The notes beneath the pieces are model-generated. The model searched no databases. It was not told the DNA's origin and saw only the letters and a program-made list of their open reading frames with translations. Shown piece by piece: positions 28,875 to 38,329 of a DNA stretch of 64,000 bases. Location of the stretch: NCBI RefSeq assembly GCF_904426505.1, contig NZ_CAJGBN010000002.1, positions 1-64,000 on the forward strand, given 5' to 3'. Within the stretch, counting starts at the first letter, position 1. Each line of letters begins with the position of its first letter. The translations under genes were made by a program, and so were the position numbers. This DNA is from Rubrivivax sp. A210 (GTDB lineage: Bacteria > Pseudomonadota > Gammaproteobacteria > Burkholderiales > Burkholderiaceae_C).

Positions 28875-30713
28875 TCAAGAAGCGCGCGCCTTCAGGGCCA
28901 GGCGCTCGAACTCGGTCTCGATGTCGCGCACGATCTGCGGTACGTCGAAGAGCGGCGATCGGCGGCCCTGCTCGGCGAGATAGCGCTTGTAGGACGTGGC
29001 GCGCAGCGGCTGGCGGCCGATGGCGACGGCCAGCTTCTCGTAGTCGGCCACGTTGTCGGTGACGAGGTCGGGCAGGCCGATGGCGGTGAGCAGGCTGGCC
29101 GCCATGCGCGAGATATAGGTGCGGCCGGCGCGCGTGACGATGGGCAGGCCCATCCACAGCGCATCGCTGGCGGTGGTGCCGGCGTTGAAGGGAAAGGTGT
29201 CGAGCATCAGGTCGGCCAGCGTGAAGCGTGCCAGGTACTCGGCCGGCGCCACCCGGGGCGCCAGGATCAGCCGCTCGCGCGCCACGCCATGGGCGCCGGC
29301 CGCTCGCAGCATGTTCTGGTGCGCCGTGTCGTTGTCGGCCAGCAGCCAGAGTACGCTGTTCGGCACCTGGGCCAGGATGCGCATCCAGGCCTCGAACATC
29401 TCGGCCGTGAACTTGTGGTTGTTGTTGAAGGAACAGTAGACGAAGGCGTCCTCGGGCAGGCCGTAGCGGGCGCGGTCCGGCAGCGGCGCCACCTCGCGCT
29501 GGCGGTCGCTGACCTGGTAGCAGTGCGGCAGGTAGATGGGCTTTTCGGTGCAGTAGCGCAGCAGCTCGGGGGGCATCACCACGCGGTCGGCCAGCATCCA
29601 GTCCACGCCCGGCAGCGCGCTGGTGCCTGGCAGGCCCAGGTAGCTGACCTGCACCGGCGCAGCCCGGTAGCCCAGGATGGCGGGCCGCGCGCCGCTGGTC
29701 AGACCCTGCAGGTCGACCAGCACATCGATGCCGGCCTCGGCGATGAGACGGGCCGCGGTGGCGTCGTCGACGCCGGCAAGGCGCACATGGTGGTCCAGCG
29801 CCTTCAGGATGCGCTGGCGCTGCGGCTGCATCGAGTCCGGCGTCCAGCAAAAGCCCCAGACCTCGAAGCGGCTGCGGTCGTGCAGCTCGAACAACTCGGG
29901 CGTGAGCAGGCCCACCGCGTGCATGTGCAGGTCGCCCGAGAGGTAGGCCACGCGGATGCGGCCTTCGCGCGGCGCGCCCGCGATCTGCTGGTGAAGCGGC
30001 ACCGCCGGCGCCTTGGGCACGCGCTCGGCCACGAAGCGCTGCGCCGCCAGCAGCTGCAACGCCGGGTCGTCCGACAGGCCCATCATCGCCAGCAGCGAGG
30101 TGCCCATCAGGAACTGGTTGGGCGTCACTTCGCCCACCGGCAGGTCGTGCGGCCAGGCGCACTGCTTCTGGCGGATGTGTACGTAGTGCTGGATGACGTC
30201 GAACTGCGCCGCCTTGATCTCGAGCGAGCGTCGCATCAGCGCCTCGGCCTCGGGATAGCGGTGCTTCATCTCGAGCAGGCGGGCGCTGTTGTTCAGGGCG
30301 TGCAGGCGCAAGTCCTCGGCAGGCAGCGGCTGCGCGTCGTACACCTGCAGCCACAGCGCCAGCGCGCCTTCGGCGTCGCCCCGGCGTTCGAGCAGATGGC
30401 CCAGGTTCAGCAGGGCCGGGGCAAAGCCGGGCGCAAGATCCAGCGTCTGGCGGTAGGCGGCCTCGGCGGCCTCGTTCTGGCCTGCGCCTGACAGCATCGT
30501 GCCCCAGTTGAAGCAGGCCACATGGCGCAGCGCCGACTCGGTGTGCGCGATCCAGATTTCGTACAGGCCGGCCGCGGCACCGGGCTGGCCAGCCGCCTGC
30601 ATGGCGTTGGCGTGGCCCAGCAGCTCGGCCAGAGGCATGCGGCCGCTGCGGGCACGCTCCAGCGGCGTGACTGGCGCGGTCACGGGCTTGTCTGGGGCAA
30701 GGACGGCGTCCAT
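28875..30713 (-). CDS. O-GlcNAc-transferase-like (Glyco_transf_41) TPR glycosyltransferase
   Basis: The 612-residue protein has N-terminal TPR repeats (about 15-190) and a GT41 catalytic region like SPINDLY/OGT: RVAYLSGDLHMHAVGLL, where the His is at the position of the OGT base, YLGLPGTSALPGVDWMLADRVV, then LFCSFNNNHK-like YCSFNNNHKFT and the UDP-site PFNAGTTASDALWMGLPIVT. Bacterial members glycosylate proteins such as adhesins. It is the first gene of an operon with the secretion ATPase and fusion protein, so an exported adhesin is its likely substrate; this is inference. Confidence 0.9.
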   Translation of the reverse strand: MDAVLAPDKPVTAPVTPLERARSGRMPLAELLGHANAMQAAGQPGAAAGLYEIWIAHTESALRHVACFNWGTMLSGAGQNEAAEAAYRQTLDLAPGFAPALLNLGHLLERRGDAEGALALWLQVYDAQPLPAEDLRLHALNNSARLLEMKHRYPEAEALMRRSLEIKAAQFDVIQHYVHIRQKQCAWPHDLPVGEVTPNQFLMGTSLLAMMGLSDDPALQLLAAQRFVAERVPKAPAVPLHQQIAGAPREGRIRVAYLSGDLHMHAVGLLTPELFELHDRSRFEVWGFCWTPDSMQPQRQRILKALDHHVRLAGVDDATAARLIAEAGIDVLVDLQGLTSGARPAILGYRAAPVQVSYLGLPGTSALPGVDWMLADRVVMPPELLRYCTEKPIYLPHCYQVSDRQREVAPLPDRARYGLPEDAFVYCSFNNNHKFTAEMFEAWMRILAQVPNSVLWLLADNDTAHQNMLRAAGAHGVARERLILAPRVAPAEYLARFTLADLMLDTFPFNAGTTASDALWMGLPIVTRAGRTYISRMAASLLTAIGLPDLVTDNVADYEKLAVAIGRQPLRATSYKRYLAEQGRRSPLFDVPQIVRDIETEFERLALKARAS

Positions 30714-30834
30714 CCGGCTCCTCGGGATGTGGCTCTACCCCATGCTAGGCAGGCAGGCCCGGCGCGAGGCGCGCAGGAGGGGCGGCAATACCGGCCAATT
30801 CCGCGCCCGCCAGCGCGCGGACCGCGGCCGCCGA

Positions 30835-31272
30835 TCAGGCGGCGGGGTCGGGCGCGCCCACCACCGTCACCGGCACCGGGCTGTGGCGCAGCAGCGCCTG
30901 CAGCGTGGCGCCGGTCCCGGGGTCACCGCCGCCGGCACCGCTGGCACCGGCAAAGACGGCGTCGCAGCCGTAGTTCTCGATCAGGTCGACCAGCACATGG
31001 CCGGGTTCGCCGCCGGCAACCTCGGTCTCGTAGCTGGCGTCGGCGGCCTCCAGCAGGGCGGTGGCGGCTTCCAGCAGGTCGGCACCGGCGGCGGCGCGCA
31101 CGGCGTCCAGCACCTCGGGGTCATGCGCCACCACCACCTCGTAGAGCGAGGGCGGCTCCTGCACGTTGGCGAGCACGAAATCGGCCGCCATGCCGCCGCT
31201 CACCAGGGCCAGCGCGTGCTGTACGGCAGCCAGCGCCGCCGGCGAGCCATCCACGGCCAGAAGGATCTTCAT
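30835..31272 (-). CDS. Universal stress protein (UspA family)
   Basis: The 145-residue product is a single Usp domain. It begins KILLAVDGSPAALAAVQHAL, typical of the family, and has a C-terminal FAGASGAGGGDPGTGATLQALLRHSPVPVTVV, in which the G-x2-G-x9-G-(S/T) ATP-binding pattern is only partly kept. Such proteins respond to starvation and other stress. It stands as a single gene upstream of the OGT-like operon on the same strand, 121 bases away. Confidence 0.88.
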   Translation of the reverse strand: MKILLAVDGSPAALAAVQHALALVSGGMAADFVLANVQEPPSLYEVVVAHDPEVLDAVRAAAGADLLEAATALLEAADASYETEVAGGEPGHVLVDLIENYGCDAVFAGASGAGGGDPGTGATLQALLRHSPVPVTVVGAPDPAA

Positions 31273-31334
31273 CGACTGCCTCGCTGAATTTTCGGTACGG
31301 CTAGGTTACCCCGGCGCCGCGGCCGTGGCCGCCG

Positions 31335-31574
31335 CTATCGCTGCACGGGGTGCAGGAAGACGCAGCGGTCCCAGTCGTAGACCGGCGCGTCGCCGCCGGG
31401 TATGGACACCGGGCAGTCGCTCTTGTCGCTGCAATCGGTGCTGGCCATTGCGCGCCCGAGGAACTTGCCCGAGCGCGTCACCTGGACCTTGTATTCGCGG
31501 CTGACCCGCACCGCCCGCGACACTGCCGGGCAGTTGAAGTCCACCGTCGTGGTTTCGACTTGAGGTTCGATCAT
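31335..31574 (-). CDS. Small hypothetical protein with a Cys pair
   Basis: The 79-residue product begins MIEPQVETTTVDFNCP and has further Cys in STDCSDKSDCP and RCVF. No signal peptide or membrane span is seen, and no family is recognised. The ATG at 31574 was preferred over 31616 on codon pattern; RBS support is weak for both. It is between the patatin-like gene and the Usp gene on the same strand. It could be a minor metal-binding or redox protein, but no function is claimed. Confidence 0.5.
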   Translation of the reverse strand: MIEPQVETTTVDFNCPAVSRAVRVSREYKVQVTRSGKFLGRAMASTDCSDKSDCPVSIPGGDAPVYDWDRCVFLHPVQR

Positions 31575-31656
31575 CAGAGGGATTCCGCGCAAGGCATCAG
31601 GGTAAGCACGGGGCATTGTCCGCCATGCGACGGCCCGGCTTCAAGCGCAGGCCGCC

Positions 31657-32736
31657 TCAGGGCGCGCGCTGCGCCAGAAAGGTCTGCTTGAGATCAAGGG
31701 TCGAGCGCAGGCCGAGGTCGCTGCGGTGCTCGGCCAGCCAGCGCGTGGCGGCAGCGCGGCCCAGCTCGTGCAGGGCCTCGAGGAAGCGGAGGTCGGTGTT
31801 GAGCTTGCTCGACGGATGCAGCGGTGCCAGCCCGGCCTCGTCCGCCACCATGTGCAGGCGCAGGTTCTTGTACTCACCGGGGTCGACGCGGCCCTGCTCG
31901 ATCAGCTTTTGCACGAAGGAGATGGCGCGCATCTCGCCGATGAGGCCGGCATTGAAGGTGATCTCGTTGACGCGGTCGGCGATTTCCTCGGGCGTGTCGG
32001 GCAGGTCGGGCCTCACCAGCGGGTTGATCTTGACCAGCACCAGGTCCAGCGCCTCGGTGTTGTAGATCAGAGGCCACAGCGCCGGGTTGCCGGAGTAGCC
32101 GCCATCCCAGTAGGGCTCGCCGTCGATCTCGACGGCGCGAAAGAGCTGGGGCAGGCAGGCGCTGGCCAGCAGCGCGTCCAGGCTCAGGTCGCGGTTATCG
32201 AAGACGCGCGGCTGGCCGCTGCGCACCGCGGTGGCGGTGATGTAGAGCGAAATCGGCCCCCGCCGCAGCGCCGCCGGCTTGACGTGGCGCTGCAACACCG
32301 CCCGCAAGGGGTTGCTGCCCAGCGGGTTGAACTGGTACGGGCTGAACACGCGCAGGAACTGCTGGCTCCAGGCGTAGAGCGGGTTCCAGTCGAGATTGAA
32401 GACCCCCAGGCCGGCCCCGGGGCTGGCCCAGGCGCCGAACAGCCCGCCCGTGGCGGCGGCGCCAAAGCAGCCGCCCTGCCCCGCCACATCGCGCCAGAAG
32501 GCCGCGAGCGCGGCGCGCGCACCGGCACGGCCGCCCTCGGCCCAGCCGGTGGCCAGCACGGCGGCGTTGAGCGCCCCGGCGCTGGTGCCGGAGACGCCCG
32601 CGGGCGTGATGCTGTCGTCTTCGAGCAGGCGATCAAGCACGCCCCAGGTGAAGGCGCCGTGCGAACCACCGCCCTGCAGGGCGAGGTCGATGGCGATGGG
32701 ATCGGACGGCTTGGCTTGGGCGGTTCGGCTGTGCAT
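31657..32736 (-). CDS. Patatin-like phospholipase
   Basis: The 359-residue protein is a patatin-type serine lipase that hydrolyses acyl esters of phospholipids. It opens with the oxyanion loop DLALQGGGSHGAFTWG, has the nucleophile Ser in GVSGTSAGALN, and the dyad Asp in WDGGYSGNP. No signal peptide is present, so it should be cytoplasmic or delivered another way. The start is set at the ATG at 32736 on match to family start. It lies 40 bases after the phospholipase D gene on the same strand, so lipid turnover is the shared theme. Confidence 0.92.
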   Translation of the reverse strand: MHSRTAQAKPSDPIAIDLALQGGGSHGAFTWGVLDRLLEDDSITPAGVSGTSAGALNAAVLATGWAEGGRAGARAALAAFWRDVAGQGGCFGAAATGGLFGAWASPGAGLGVFNLDWNPLYAWSQQFLRVFSPYQFNPLGSNPLRAVLQRHVKPAALRRGPISLYITATAVRSGQPRVFDNRDLSLDALLASACLPQLFRAVEIDGEPYWDGGYSGNPALWPLIYNTEALDLVLVKINPLVRPDLPDTPEEIADRVNEITFNAGLIGEMRAISFVQKLIEQGRVDPGEYKNLRLHMVADEAGLAPLHPSSKLNTDLRFLEALHELGRAAATRWLAEHRSDLGLRSTLDLKQTFLAQRAP

Positions 32737-32776
32737 GGCGAGAGCGTAACCGCTGGCGGTCACGAACCCCGAGGCC

Positions 32777-34051
32777 TCAGTACCTTCCGGTGATTCCAGC
32801 CACGCGCAGATAGACGTTCGCCACCCAGGCCACCAGCGCGCGCTGCAGCCAGCCGCGCCAGCCACCGCGGCCGGGTGCGGCCGTGACCTCGCGCGATGCG
32901 GCGAAGGCGGTCTCCAGCCGCGCCGCCAGTGCGCCGGCAAAGCCTTCGTCGCGCACCACGACATTGGCTTCCAGGTTGAGCAGCAGCGACAACGGGTCGA
33001 TGTTGGAGCTGCCCACGGTGGCCCAGTCGCCGTCGACCACCGCCACCTTGGCGTGCAGCCAGGCCGGCGTGTACTCGAAGACGCGCACACCGTTGCCGCG
33101 CATCTCGGCATAGAGGGCCTGGGCCGCGAGCGCGGCGATGCGGTAGTCGACCTTGCCTTGCAGCAGCAGGCGTACCTGGACGCCGCGGCGCGCGGCGCGG
33201 CGCAGCGCGCGGCGGAAGGCCTGGCCAGGGTAGAAGTAGGGCACGGCGAGGTCGACGCGCCAGCGCGCATGGCGTATGGCCTCGACATAGCTGCGCTCGA
33301 TGACGCGGCGCTGGCGCAGGTTGTCGCGCACCAGGAAGGCGGCGCGCACCGGACCGCCATCGGCATCGGCAAAGTCGCCGCCGCGCTTGCCGCGCAGGCT
33401 GCGCACCAGGGCCAGAGCCTCCTTCAGCGGCGCCTCGCTGCGCGCCAGCTCGCGCACCTCGTCGCGCCAGTTGCGGGCGATGTGGGCGCGCGCCCACATC
33501 GCACGCGCCGCGGCCTGCACCGACAGCGCCAGCGGCCCCTGGACGGCCACCGCGAAGTCCAGCCGCGGTGCCTGCGCCCAGCCGTGGTGGAGGTCATGGC
33601 GGTCGTCGATGAGGTTGATGCCGCCAACGAAGGCCAGCGTGCCATCGCAGACGCAGAGCTTCTGGTGCAGGCGGCGCAGCTGGCCCGGCTGCAGCCAGGC
33701 CCACCAGCGGTCCAGCGCACGAAACACCTCGAACCTGACGCCCGTGCCGGCAAAGCGTGCCCGCAGCGGCCCCAGCAGGCCGATGGAGCCGAAACCGTCG
33801 ACCACCACATGCACGGCCACGCCGCGCGCCGCCGCGTCCACCAGGGCCTGGGCGATGGCCTCGACGGCGGGGTCGCTGTGGAAGATGTAGGTGGCCAGCC
33901 AGACCTCGTCGCGCGCCGCGGCAATGGCCTGGCAGATGCGCGGGAACAACTCGTCGCCGCCCTGCAGCAGCTCGACCCGGTTGCCGCCCACGAACTCGGG
34001 CGGCGGCACCATCGTCCAGCCTCTCAGGCGGGCGAGGTCGGTCAATGCCAT
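32777..34051 (-). CDS. clsB: Cardiolipin synthase B-like phospholipase D family protein
   Basis: The 424-residue protein has two HKD motifs, LHQKLCVCDGTLAFVGGINL and LHAKVAVVDGDWATVGSSN, typical of phospholipase D enzymes that make cardiolipin by phosphatidyl transfer. There is no long N-terminal membrane anchor, as in ClsB (YbhO). Its neighbour upstream in the operon is an endonuclease/exonuclease/phosphatase protein, the same pairing as ybhP-clsB in E. coli. Its start is one base after the stop of that gene. Confidence 0.88.
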   Translation of the reverse strand: MALTDLARLRGWTMVPPPEFVGGNRVELLQGGDELFPRICQAIAAARDEVWLATYIFHSDPAVEAIAQALVDAAARGVAVHVVVDGFGSIGLLGPLRARFAGTGVRFEVFRALDRWWAWLQPGQLRRLHQKLCVCDGTLAFVGGINLIDDRHDLHHGWAQAPRLDFAVAVQGPLALSVQAAARAMWARAHIARNWRDEVRELARSEAPLKEALALVRSLRGKRGGDFADADGGPVRAAFLVRDNLRQRRVIERSYVEAIRHARWRVDLAVPYFYPGQAFRRALRRAARRGVQVRLLLQGKVDYRIAALAAQALYAEMRGNGVRVFEYTPAWLHAKVAVVDGDWATVGSSNIDPLSLLLNLEANVVVRDEGFAGALAARLETAFAASREVTAAPGRGGWRGWLQRALVAWVANVYLRVAGITGRY

Positions 34052-34052
34052 C

Positions 34053-34859
34053 TCAACTCAATTCCAGCTCGGCCATCAAGGGCAGATGGTCGGACATGCG
34101 CGACCAGGCCATGCCGCGCGGCACCTGCATGCTGCGGCAGACCAGGCCGCGCAGGTAGAAGCGGTCGAGCGCGAACACCGGCGCCAGCGAAGGAAAGGTG
34201 GGCGGGCGCTCGCGGCCGGCGCCGGCCGCGGTGGCGCGCACCAGGCCGTGCTCGCGCATGGGCGTGTCCAGGCGCTCGCTCCAGTCGTTGAAATCCCCGG
34301 CCACCACCAGCAGCGCGTCGGACGGCACCTCGGCCTCGATGAAACGCGCCAGGCGCTCGACCTGGCGCACGCGGCTGCGGTGGACGAGGCCGAAATGCAC
34401 GACGATGGCATGCACGACGCTGCCGTTCCAGACCACCGGCACATGCAGCAGGCCGCGCTGCTCGAAGCGGTGGTCGCTCACGTCGTGGTGGCCGATGTCG
34501 CCGATGGGCCAACGCGAGAGCAGCGCATTGCCGTGCTCGCCGTGGCGCGTGACGGCATTGCTGCGGTAGGCCGATTCGTAGCCCGGCGGCGCCAGGAACT
34601 CGGCCTGGCCCTGCTCGGGCCAGCCGAAGGAGGTGCGGTCGAAGTGGCGCGATTCGCGCGTGTGGAAGAGCCGCACCTCCTGCAGGAACACGAGGTCGGC
34701 GTCGAAGGACTCGACGGCCAGGCCCAGGTTGTGGATCTCCAGACGCTTGCGCGGCCCCAGGCCGCGCACGCCCTTGTGGATGTTGTAGGTGGCCACGCGC
34801 AAGGCACCGATGCCGGTGAGCGGCGCCGGCGCGGTGGGCGCTGCGCGGTGCAGACTCAT
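34053..34859 (-). CDS. Endonuclease/exonuclease/phosphatase family protein (YbhP-like)
   Basis: The 268-residue product has the EEP fold: VATYNIHKGV, LVFLQEVR, HGNALLSRWPI, VVHFGLVHRSR, VVAGDFNDWS and the final MSDHLPLMAEL. All core catalytic residues (Asn, Glu, His, Asp, Asp-His) are present, so it should cleave a phosphodiester. The gene is between nudB (ATGA overlap at its start) and the clsB-like gene, so a phospholipid role as in YbhP is more likely than nucleic acid repair. Substrate unknown. Confidence 0.88.
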   Translation of the reverse strand: MSLHRAAPTAPAPLTGIGALRVATYNIHKGVRGLGPRKRLEIHNLGLAVESFDADLVFLQEVRLFHTRESRHFDRTSFGWPEQGQAEFLAPPGYESAYRSNAVTRHGEHGNALLSRWPIGDIGHHDVSDHRFEQRGLLHVPVVWNGSVVHAIVVHFGLVHRSRVRQVERLARFIEAEVPSDALLVVAGDFNDWSERLDTPMREHGLVRATAAGAGRERPPTFPSLAPVFALDRFYLRGLVCRSMQVPRGMAWSRMSDHLPLMAELELS

Positions 34860-35311
34860 CGCGGCGGCAGGCGGCGCGGCAGCTGCAGGACGGCCTCGGC
34901 GTTGCTGGGCGAGAAGCAGCGGTCGGCGGCCTCGCGCCAGGGCAGCCAGACCTGGGCCACATGCTCGCGCGGCGCCAGCCTCACCGGCAGGGCGGCGGGC
35001 ACCGTGAGGCCGTAGACGTGCTCGGTGTTGTGCGTCACGCCCGGCGCATAGCGGTGGCGCCAGACCGGGTAGATCTCGTAGACGTTCTGCAGCGCCCAGT
35101 CGCTCAGCACGCCGGCGGTGATGCCGGTCTCCTCGGCCACCTCGCGCCAGGCGGCGGCGGCCGGCGCCTCGTCGGCGGCGTCGAGGGCGCCGGTCACGCT
35201 CTGCCAGTAGCCGGGCTTGTCGGCGCGCTCGATCAGCAGCACCTCCAGCGCCGGCGTGTGAATCACCACCAGCACCGAGCGCGGGATCTTGAAGGGGCGG
35301 GGTTCGGCCAC
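34856..35311 (-). CDS. nudB: Dihydroneopterin triphosphate diphosphatase (Nudix)
   Basis: NudB removes pyrophosphate from dihydroneopterin triphosphate in folate synthesis. The 151-residue product has KIPRSVLVVIHTP at the start and a Nudix box GALDAADEAP...WREVAEETGI, with one extra residue before the first Glu compared with the standard spacing. The VYEIYPVWRHRYAPGVTHNTEHV segment is typical of NudB. It lies 15 bases downstream of aspS, the usual neighbour in proteobacteria, which supports the NudB call. Confidence 0.9.
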   Translation of the reverse strand: MAEPRPFKIPRSVLVVIHTPALEVLLIERADKPGYWQSVTGALDAADEAPAAAAWREVAEETGITAGVLSDWALQNVYEIYPVWRHRYAPGVTHNTEHVYGLTVPAALPVRLAPREHVAQVWLPWREAADRCFSPSNAEAVLQLPRRLPPR

Positions 35312-35326
35312 GGCCCGCCCCGCGCC

Positions 35327-37117
35327 TCAGCCCGCCGCCTGCGGATTGCGCAGCCGGATGTGCAGCTCGCGCAACTGCCCTTCGTCGACCAGGCTGGGCG
35401 CCCCGGTCAGCAGGCATTGCGCGCGCTGGGTCTTGGGGAAGGCGATGACGTCGCGGATGCTCTCGGCGCCGGTCATCAGCGTGGCAATGCGGTCGAGGCC
35501 GAAGGCCAGGCCGCCGTGGGGCGGCGCGCCGTACTGCAGCGCATCGAGCAGGAAGCCGAACTTGATGCGCTGCTGCTCGGGCGTGATGTTGAGCGCCTCG
35601 AAGACGCGCGCCTGCACGTCGGCACGGTGGATACGCACCGAACCGCCACCGATCTCCCAGCCGTTGAGCACCATGTCGTAGGCCTTGGCGATACAGGCCC
35701 CCGGGTCGGTCTTCATGAGCTCGTCGTGGCCGTCCTTGGGCGCCGTGAACGGGTGGTGTACCGCGTTCCAGCGCTTGCCCTCGTCGTCGTACTCGAACAT
35801 CGGGAAGTCCACCACCCACAGCGGCTTCCAGGCGTCCTCGAACAGGCCGCTGGTGCGGCCGAACTCGCTATGGCCGATCTTGATGCGCAGCGCGCCGAGG
35901 GCGTCGTTGACGACCTTGGCCTTGTCGGCGCCGAAGAAGATGATGTCGCCATTGCGCGCGCCCGTGCGCGCCAAAATCTCGGCGATGGCGCCGTCGTGCA
36001 GGTTCTTGACCAGCGGGCTCTGCAGGCCGTCGCGGCCCTTGCCGGCGTCGTTGACCTTGATCCAGGCCAGGCCCTTGGCGCCGTAGATCTTGACGAACTC
36101 GGTGTAGGCGTCGATCTCGCCGCGGCTCATCTCGGCGCCGCCGGGCACGCGCAGCGCCGCCACGCGCCCGCCCGGCGTGGTGGCCGGGCCCGAGAAGACC
36201 TTGAAGTCCACCGTCTTCATCACCTCGGTCAGCTCGGTGAACTCGAGCTTGACGCGCAGGTCGGGCTTGTCGCTGCCGTACCTGTGCATCGCGTCGGCAT
36301 AGGTCATCTCGGCATACACCGGCAGCTCAACCCCCATCGTCTTGCGGAAGACGGTGCGGATCATGGCCTCGGTGATGGCACGGATCTCGGCCTCGCCCAG
36401 GAAGCTGGTCTCGATGTCGATCTGCGTGAACTCGGGTTGGCGGTCGGCGCGCAGGTCCTCGTCGCGGAAGCACTTGGTGATCTGGTAGTAGCGGTCGAAG
36501 CCGGCCACCATCAGCAGCTGCTTGAACAGCTGCGGGCTCTGCGGCAGCGCGAAGAAGTGGCCGTCGTGGATGCGGCTGGGCACCAGATAGTCGCGCGCAC
36601 CCTCGGGCGTGCTCTTGGTGAGCATGGGCGTCTCGATGTCGATGAAGCCCTGCTCGTCGAGGAACTTGCGCACCTCGATGGCGACGCGATAGCGCAGCAT
36701 CAGGTTCTTCTGCATCTGCGGCCGGCGCAGGTCGAGCACGCGGTGCGTCAGGCGCACCGTCTCCGACAGGTTCTCGTCGTCCAGCGGGAAGGGCGGTGTG
36801 ACGCTGGGGTTGAGCACCTCGAGCTCGTGGCACAGCACCTCGATCTTGCCGCTGGTGAGGTTGGCGTTCTCGGTGCCGGCCGGGCGTGCACGCACCTTGC
36901 CCACCACCTTGAGGCAGAACTCGTTGCGCACGCCCTCGGCGGCCTTGAACATGTCGGCGCGGTCGGGGTCGCAGACGATCTGCACCAGGCCTTCGCGGTC
37001 GCGCAGGTCGATGAAGATCACGCCGCCGTGGTCGCGGCGGCGGTGGGCCCAGCCCATCAGCGTGACGGTCTGGTCCATCAGTTTTTCGCTGACCAGTCCG
37101 CAGTAAGTCGTTCTCAT
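35327..37117 (-). CDS. aspS: Aspartyl-tRNA synthetase
   Basis: This class II synthetase charges tRNA-Asp. The 596-residue product has an N-terminal OB anticodon-binding domain ([23 protein letters not shown]), the class II motif 2 ([18 protein letters not shown]), the bacterial GAD insertion domain, and motif 3 ([14 protein letters not shown]). Length is normal for the bacterial type. Whether it also charges tRNA-Asn cannot be settled here. It is in a row with the upstream membrane protein and zinc ribbon genes and downstream nudB. Confidence 0.97.
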   Translation of the reverse strand: MRTTYCGLVSEKLMDQTVTLMGWAHRRRDHGGVIFIDLRDREGLVQIVCDPDRADMFKAAEGVRNEFCLKVVGKVRARPAGTENANLTSGKIEVLCHELEVLNPSVTPPFPLDDENLSETVRLTHRVLDLRRPQMQKNLMLRYRVAIEVRKFLDEQGFIDIETPMLTKSTPEGARDYLVPSRIHDGHFFALPQSPQLFKQLLMVAGFDRYYQITKCFRDEDLRADRQPEFTQIDIETSFLGEAEIRAITEAMIRTVFRKTMGVELPVYAEMTYADAMHRYGSDKPDLRVKLEFTELTEVMKTVDFKVFSGPATTPGGRVAALRVPGGAEMSRGEIDAYTEFVKIYGAKGLAWIKVNDAGKGRDGLQSPLVKNLHDGAIAEILARTGARNGDIIFFGADKAKVVNDALGALRIKIGHSEFGRTSGLFEDAWKPLWVVDFPMFEYDDEGKRWNAVHHPFTAPKDGHDELMKTDPGACIAKAYDMVLNGWEIGGGSVRIHRADVQARVFEALNITPEQQRIKFGFLLDALQYGAPPHGGLAFGLDRIATLMTGAESIRDVIAFPKTQRAQCLLTGAPSLVDEGQLRELHIRLRNPQAAG

Positions 37118-37237
37118 GTGTTCACTCCAGGGAATTCGGGGGGATGCAGGCGAAGGCGGCGCGCGGGGGTGCGGGACGGCGGCTCGGGTGCCACGGGCCC
37201 GTCAGGGCTGGCCGGCTGCCGGGCCGTGCCAGCCCGG

Positions 37238-37909
37238 TCAGTTTCGGCCCGCGGCCAGGGCCACGGGCGGCGCCGGCGGCTCGCTGCCGGGCACCACCAC
37301 GCCCATCGAGATGACGTACTTCAACGCCTCGTCCACGCTCATCTCGAGCGCATGCACATCGCTGCGCGGCATCATCAGGAAGAAGCCCGAGGTCGGGTTG
37401 GGCGTGGTCGGCACGTAGACGCTCACGTAGTCGGCACCCAGGCAGGCCGCCACCTCGCCACCGGGCTTGCCGGTGACGAAGGCGATGGTCCACGAGCCGG
37501 CGCGCGGGTACTGCACCAGCACCGCCTCGCGAAAGGCATTGCCGCTGGTGGAGAACAGCGTGTCCGAAACCTGCTTGACCGAGCTGTAGATGCTCTTGAC
37601 GATGGGAATCTTGCCCATCACCACATGCCATTGCCGCAGCCACCACTGGCCAACGAAATTGGCCGCGAAGACGCCGGTCAGCAGCAGGCCGACGGCCACG
37701 ATGAGCACGCCCAGCCCGGGCACATGGCGCAGCTGCTCGATGCCGGCGCGCGCCGACTCGGGCAGCACTGCCTGCGTGGCCGACAGCAGCCAGGCGAAGA
37801 CACCATCCAGCGCGCCGAGCAGAAAGGACAGCACCCAGATCGTGACCGCCAGCGGCAGCCAGACCAGAAGGCCCGCGACGACGTATTTCTTCACGGCCGC
37901 GGCGGACAT
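37238..37909 (-). CDS. DUF502 family inner-membrane protein
   Basis: The 223-residue product has a hydrophobic first span (VVAGLLVWLPLAVTIWVLSF) and a second near residues 67-90 (PGLGVLIVAVGLLLTGVFAA). It has the DUF502 hallmark KIPIVKSIYSSVKQVSDTL, and the later VYVPTTPNPTSGFFLMMP. Function is not established for this family. Its ATG overlaps the stop of the FmdB-type gene (TGATG), so they are coupled, and this pair commonly sits before aspS. Confidence 0.88.
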   Translation of the reverse strand: MSAAAVKKYVVAGLLVWLPLAVTIWVLSFLLGALDGVFAWLLSATQAVLPESARAGIEQLRHVPGLGVLIVAVGLLLTGVFAANFVGQWWLRQWHVVMGKIPIVKSIYSSVKQVSDTLFSTSGNAFREAVLVQYPRAGSWTIAFVTGKPGGEVAACLGADYVSVYVPTTPNPTSGFFLMMPRSDVHALEMSVDEALKYVISMGVVVPGSEPPAPPVALAAGRN

Positions 37910-38247
37910 CAGCTGGCCGCGGCCGGCGGCGGGGCGGCGGGAGCCGGCGTGTCGGAAGCGGTGGATGCGGGCTTGTCGGCAGCGGCCTTCTCGGCCGACT
38001 TGTCGGCTGCCGGGGTGGCCGCGGGCGCGGCCTCGCCCTCCTTCTTGGGCGCGGGGGCGTTGTTGCCGCCGCGGAAGTCGGTCACGTACCAGCCCGAGCC
38101 CTTGAGCTGGAAGCCCGCCGCCGTGACCTGCTTGGCATAGGCCTCGGCTCCACAGGCCGGACACACGGTGAGCGTCGGGTCGGAGAGCTTTTGCAGCACG
38201 TCCTGCGCGTGGCCGCAACTGGCGCAGCGGTAGGCGTAAATGGGCAT
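37909..38247 (-). CDS. FmdB-family zinc-ribbon protein
   Basis: The 112-residue protein starts MPIYAYRCASCGHAQDVLQK and continues with VCPACGAE; the two CxxC pairs should bind one zinc. The mid part reads GSGWYVTDFRGG, as usual for FmdB-type regulators. The C-terminal third is Ala/Pro/Lys-rich and looks disordered. The start at 38247 was chosen for the standard MPIYAY opening. Function in this setting is unknown, perhaps regulatory. Confidence 0.88.
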   Translation of the reverse strand: MPIYAYRCASCGHAQDVLQKLSDPTLTVCPACGAEAYAKQVTAAGFQLKGSGWYVTDFRGGNNAPAPKKEGEAAPAATPAADKSAEKAAADKPASTASDTPAPAAPPPAAAS

Positions 38248-38329
38248 GGGGGAGAGCAGCCTAAAAAGGGCAAAAGTATAGGCTGAGCGCGGCGCAGGCC
38301 CGCTTTCCGAGGCCTGGCCTGCCGCAGCT

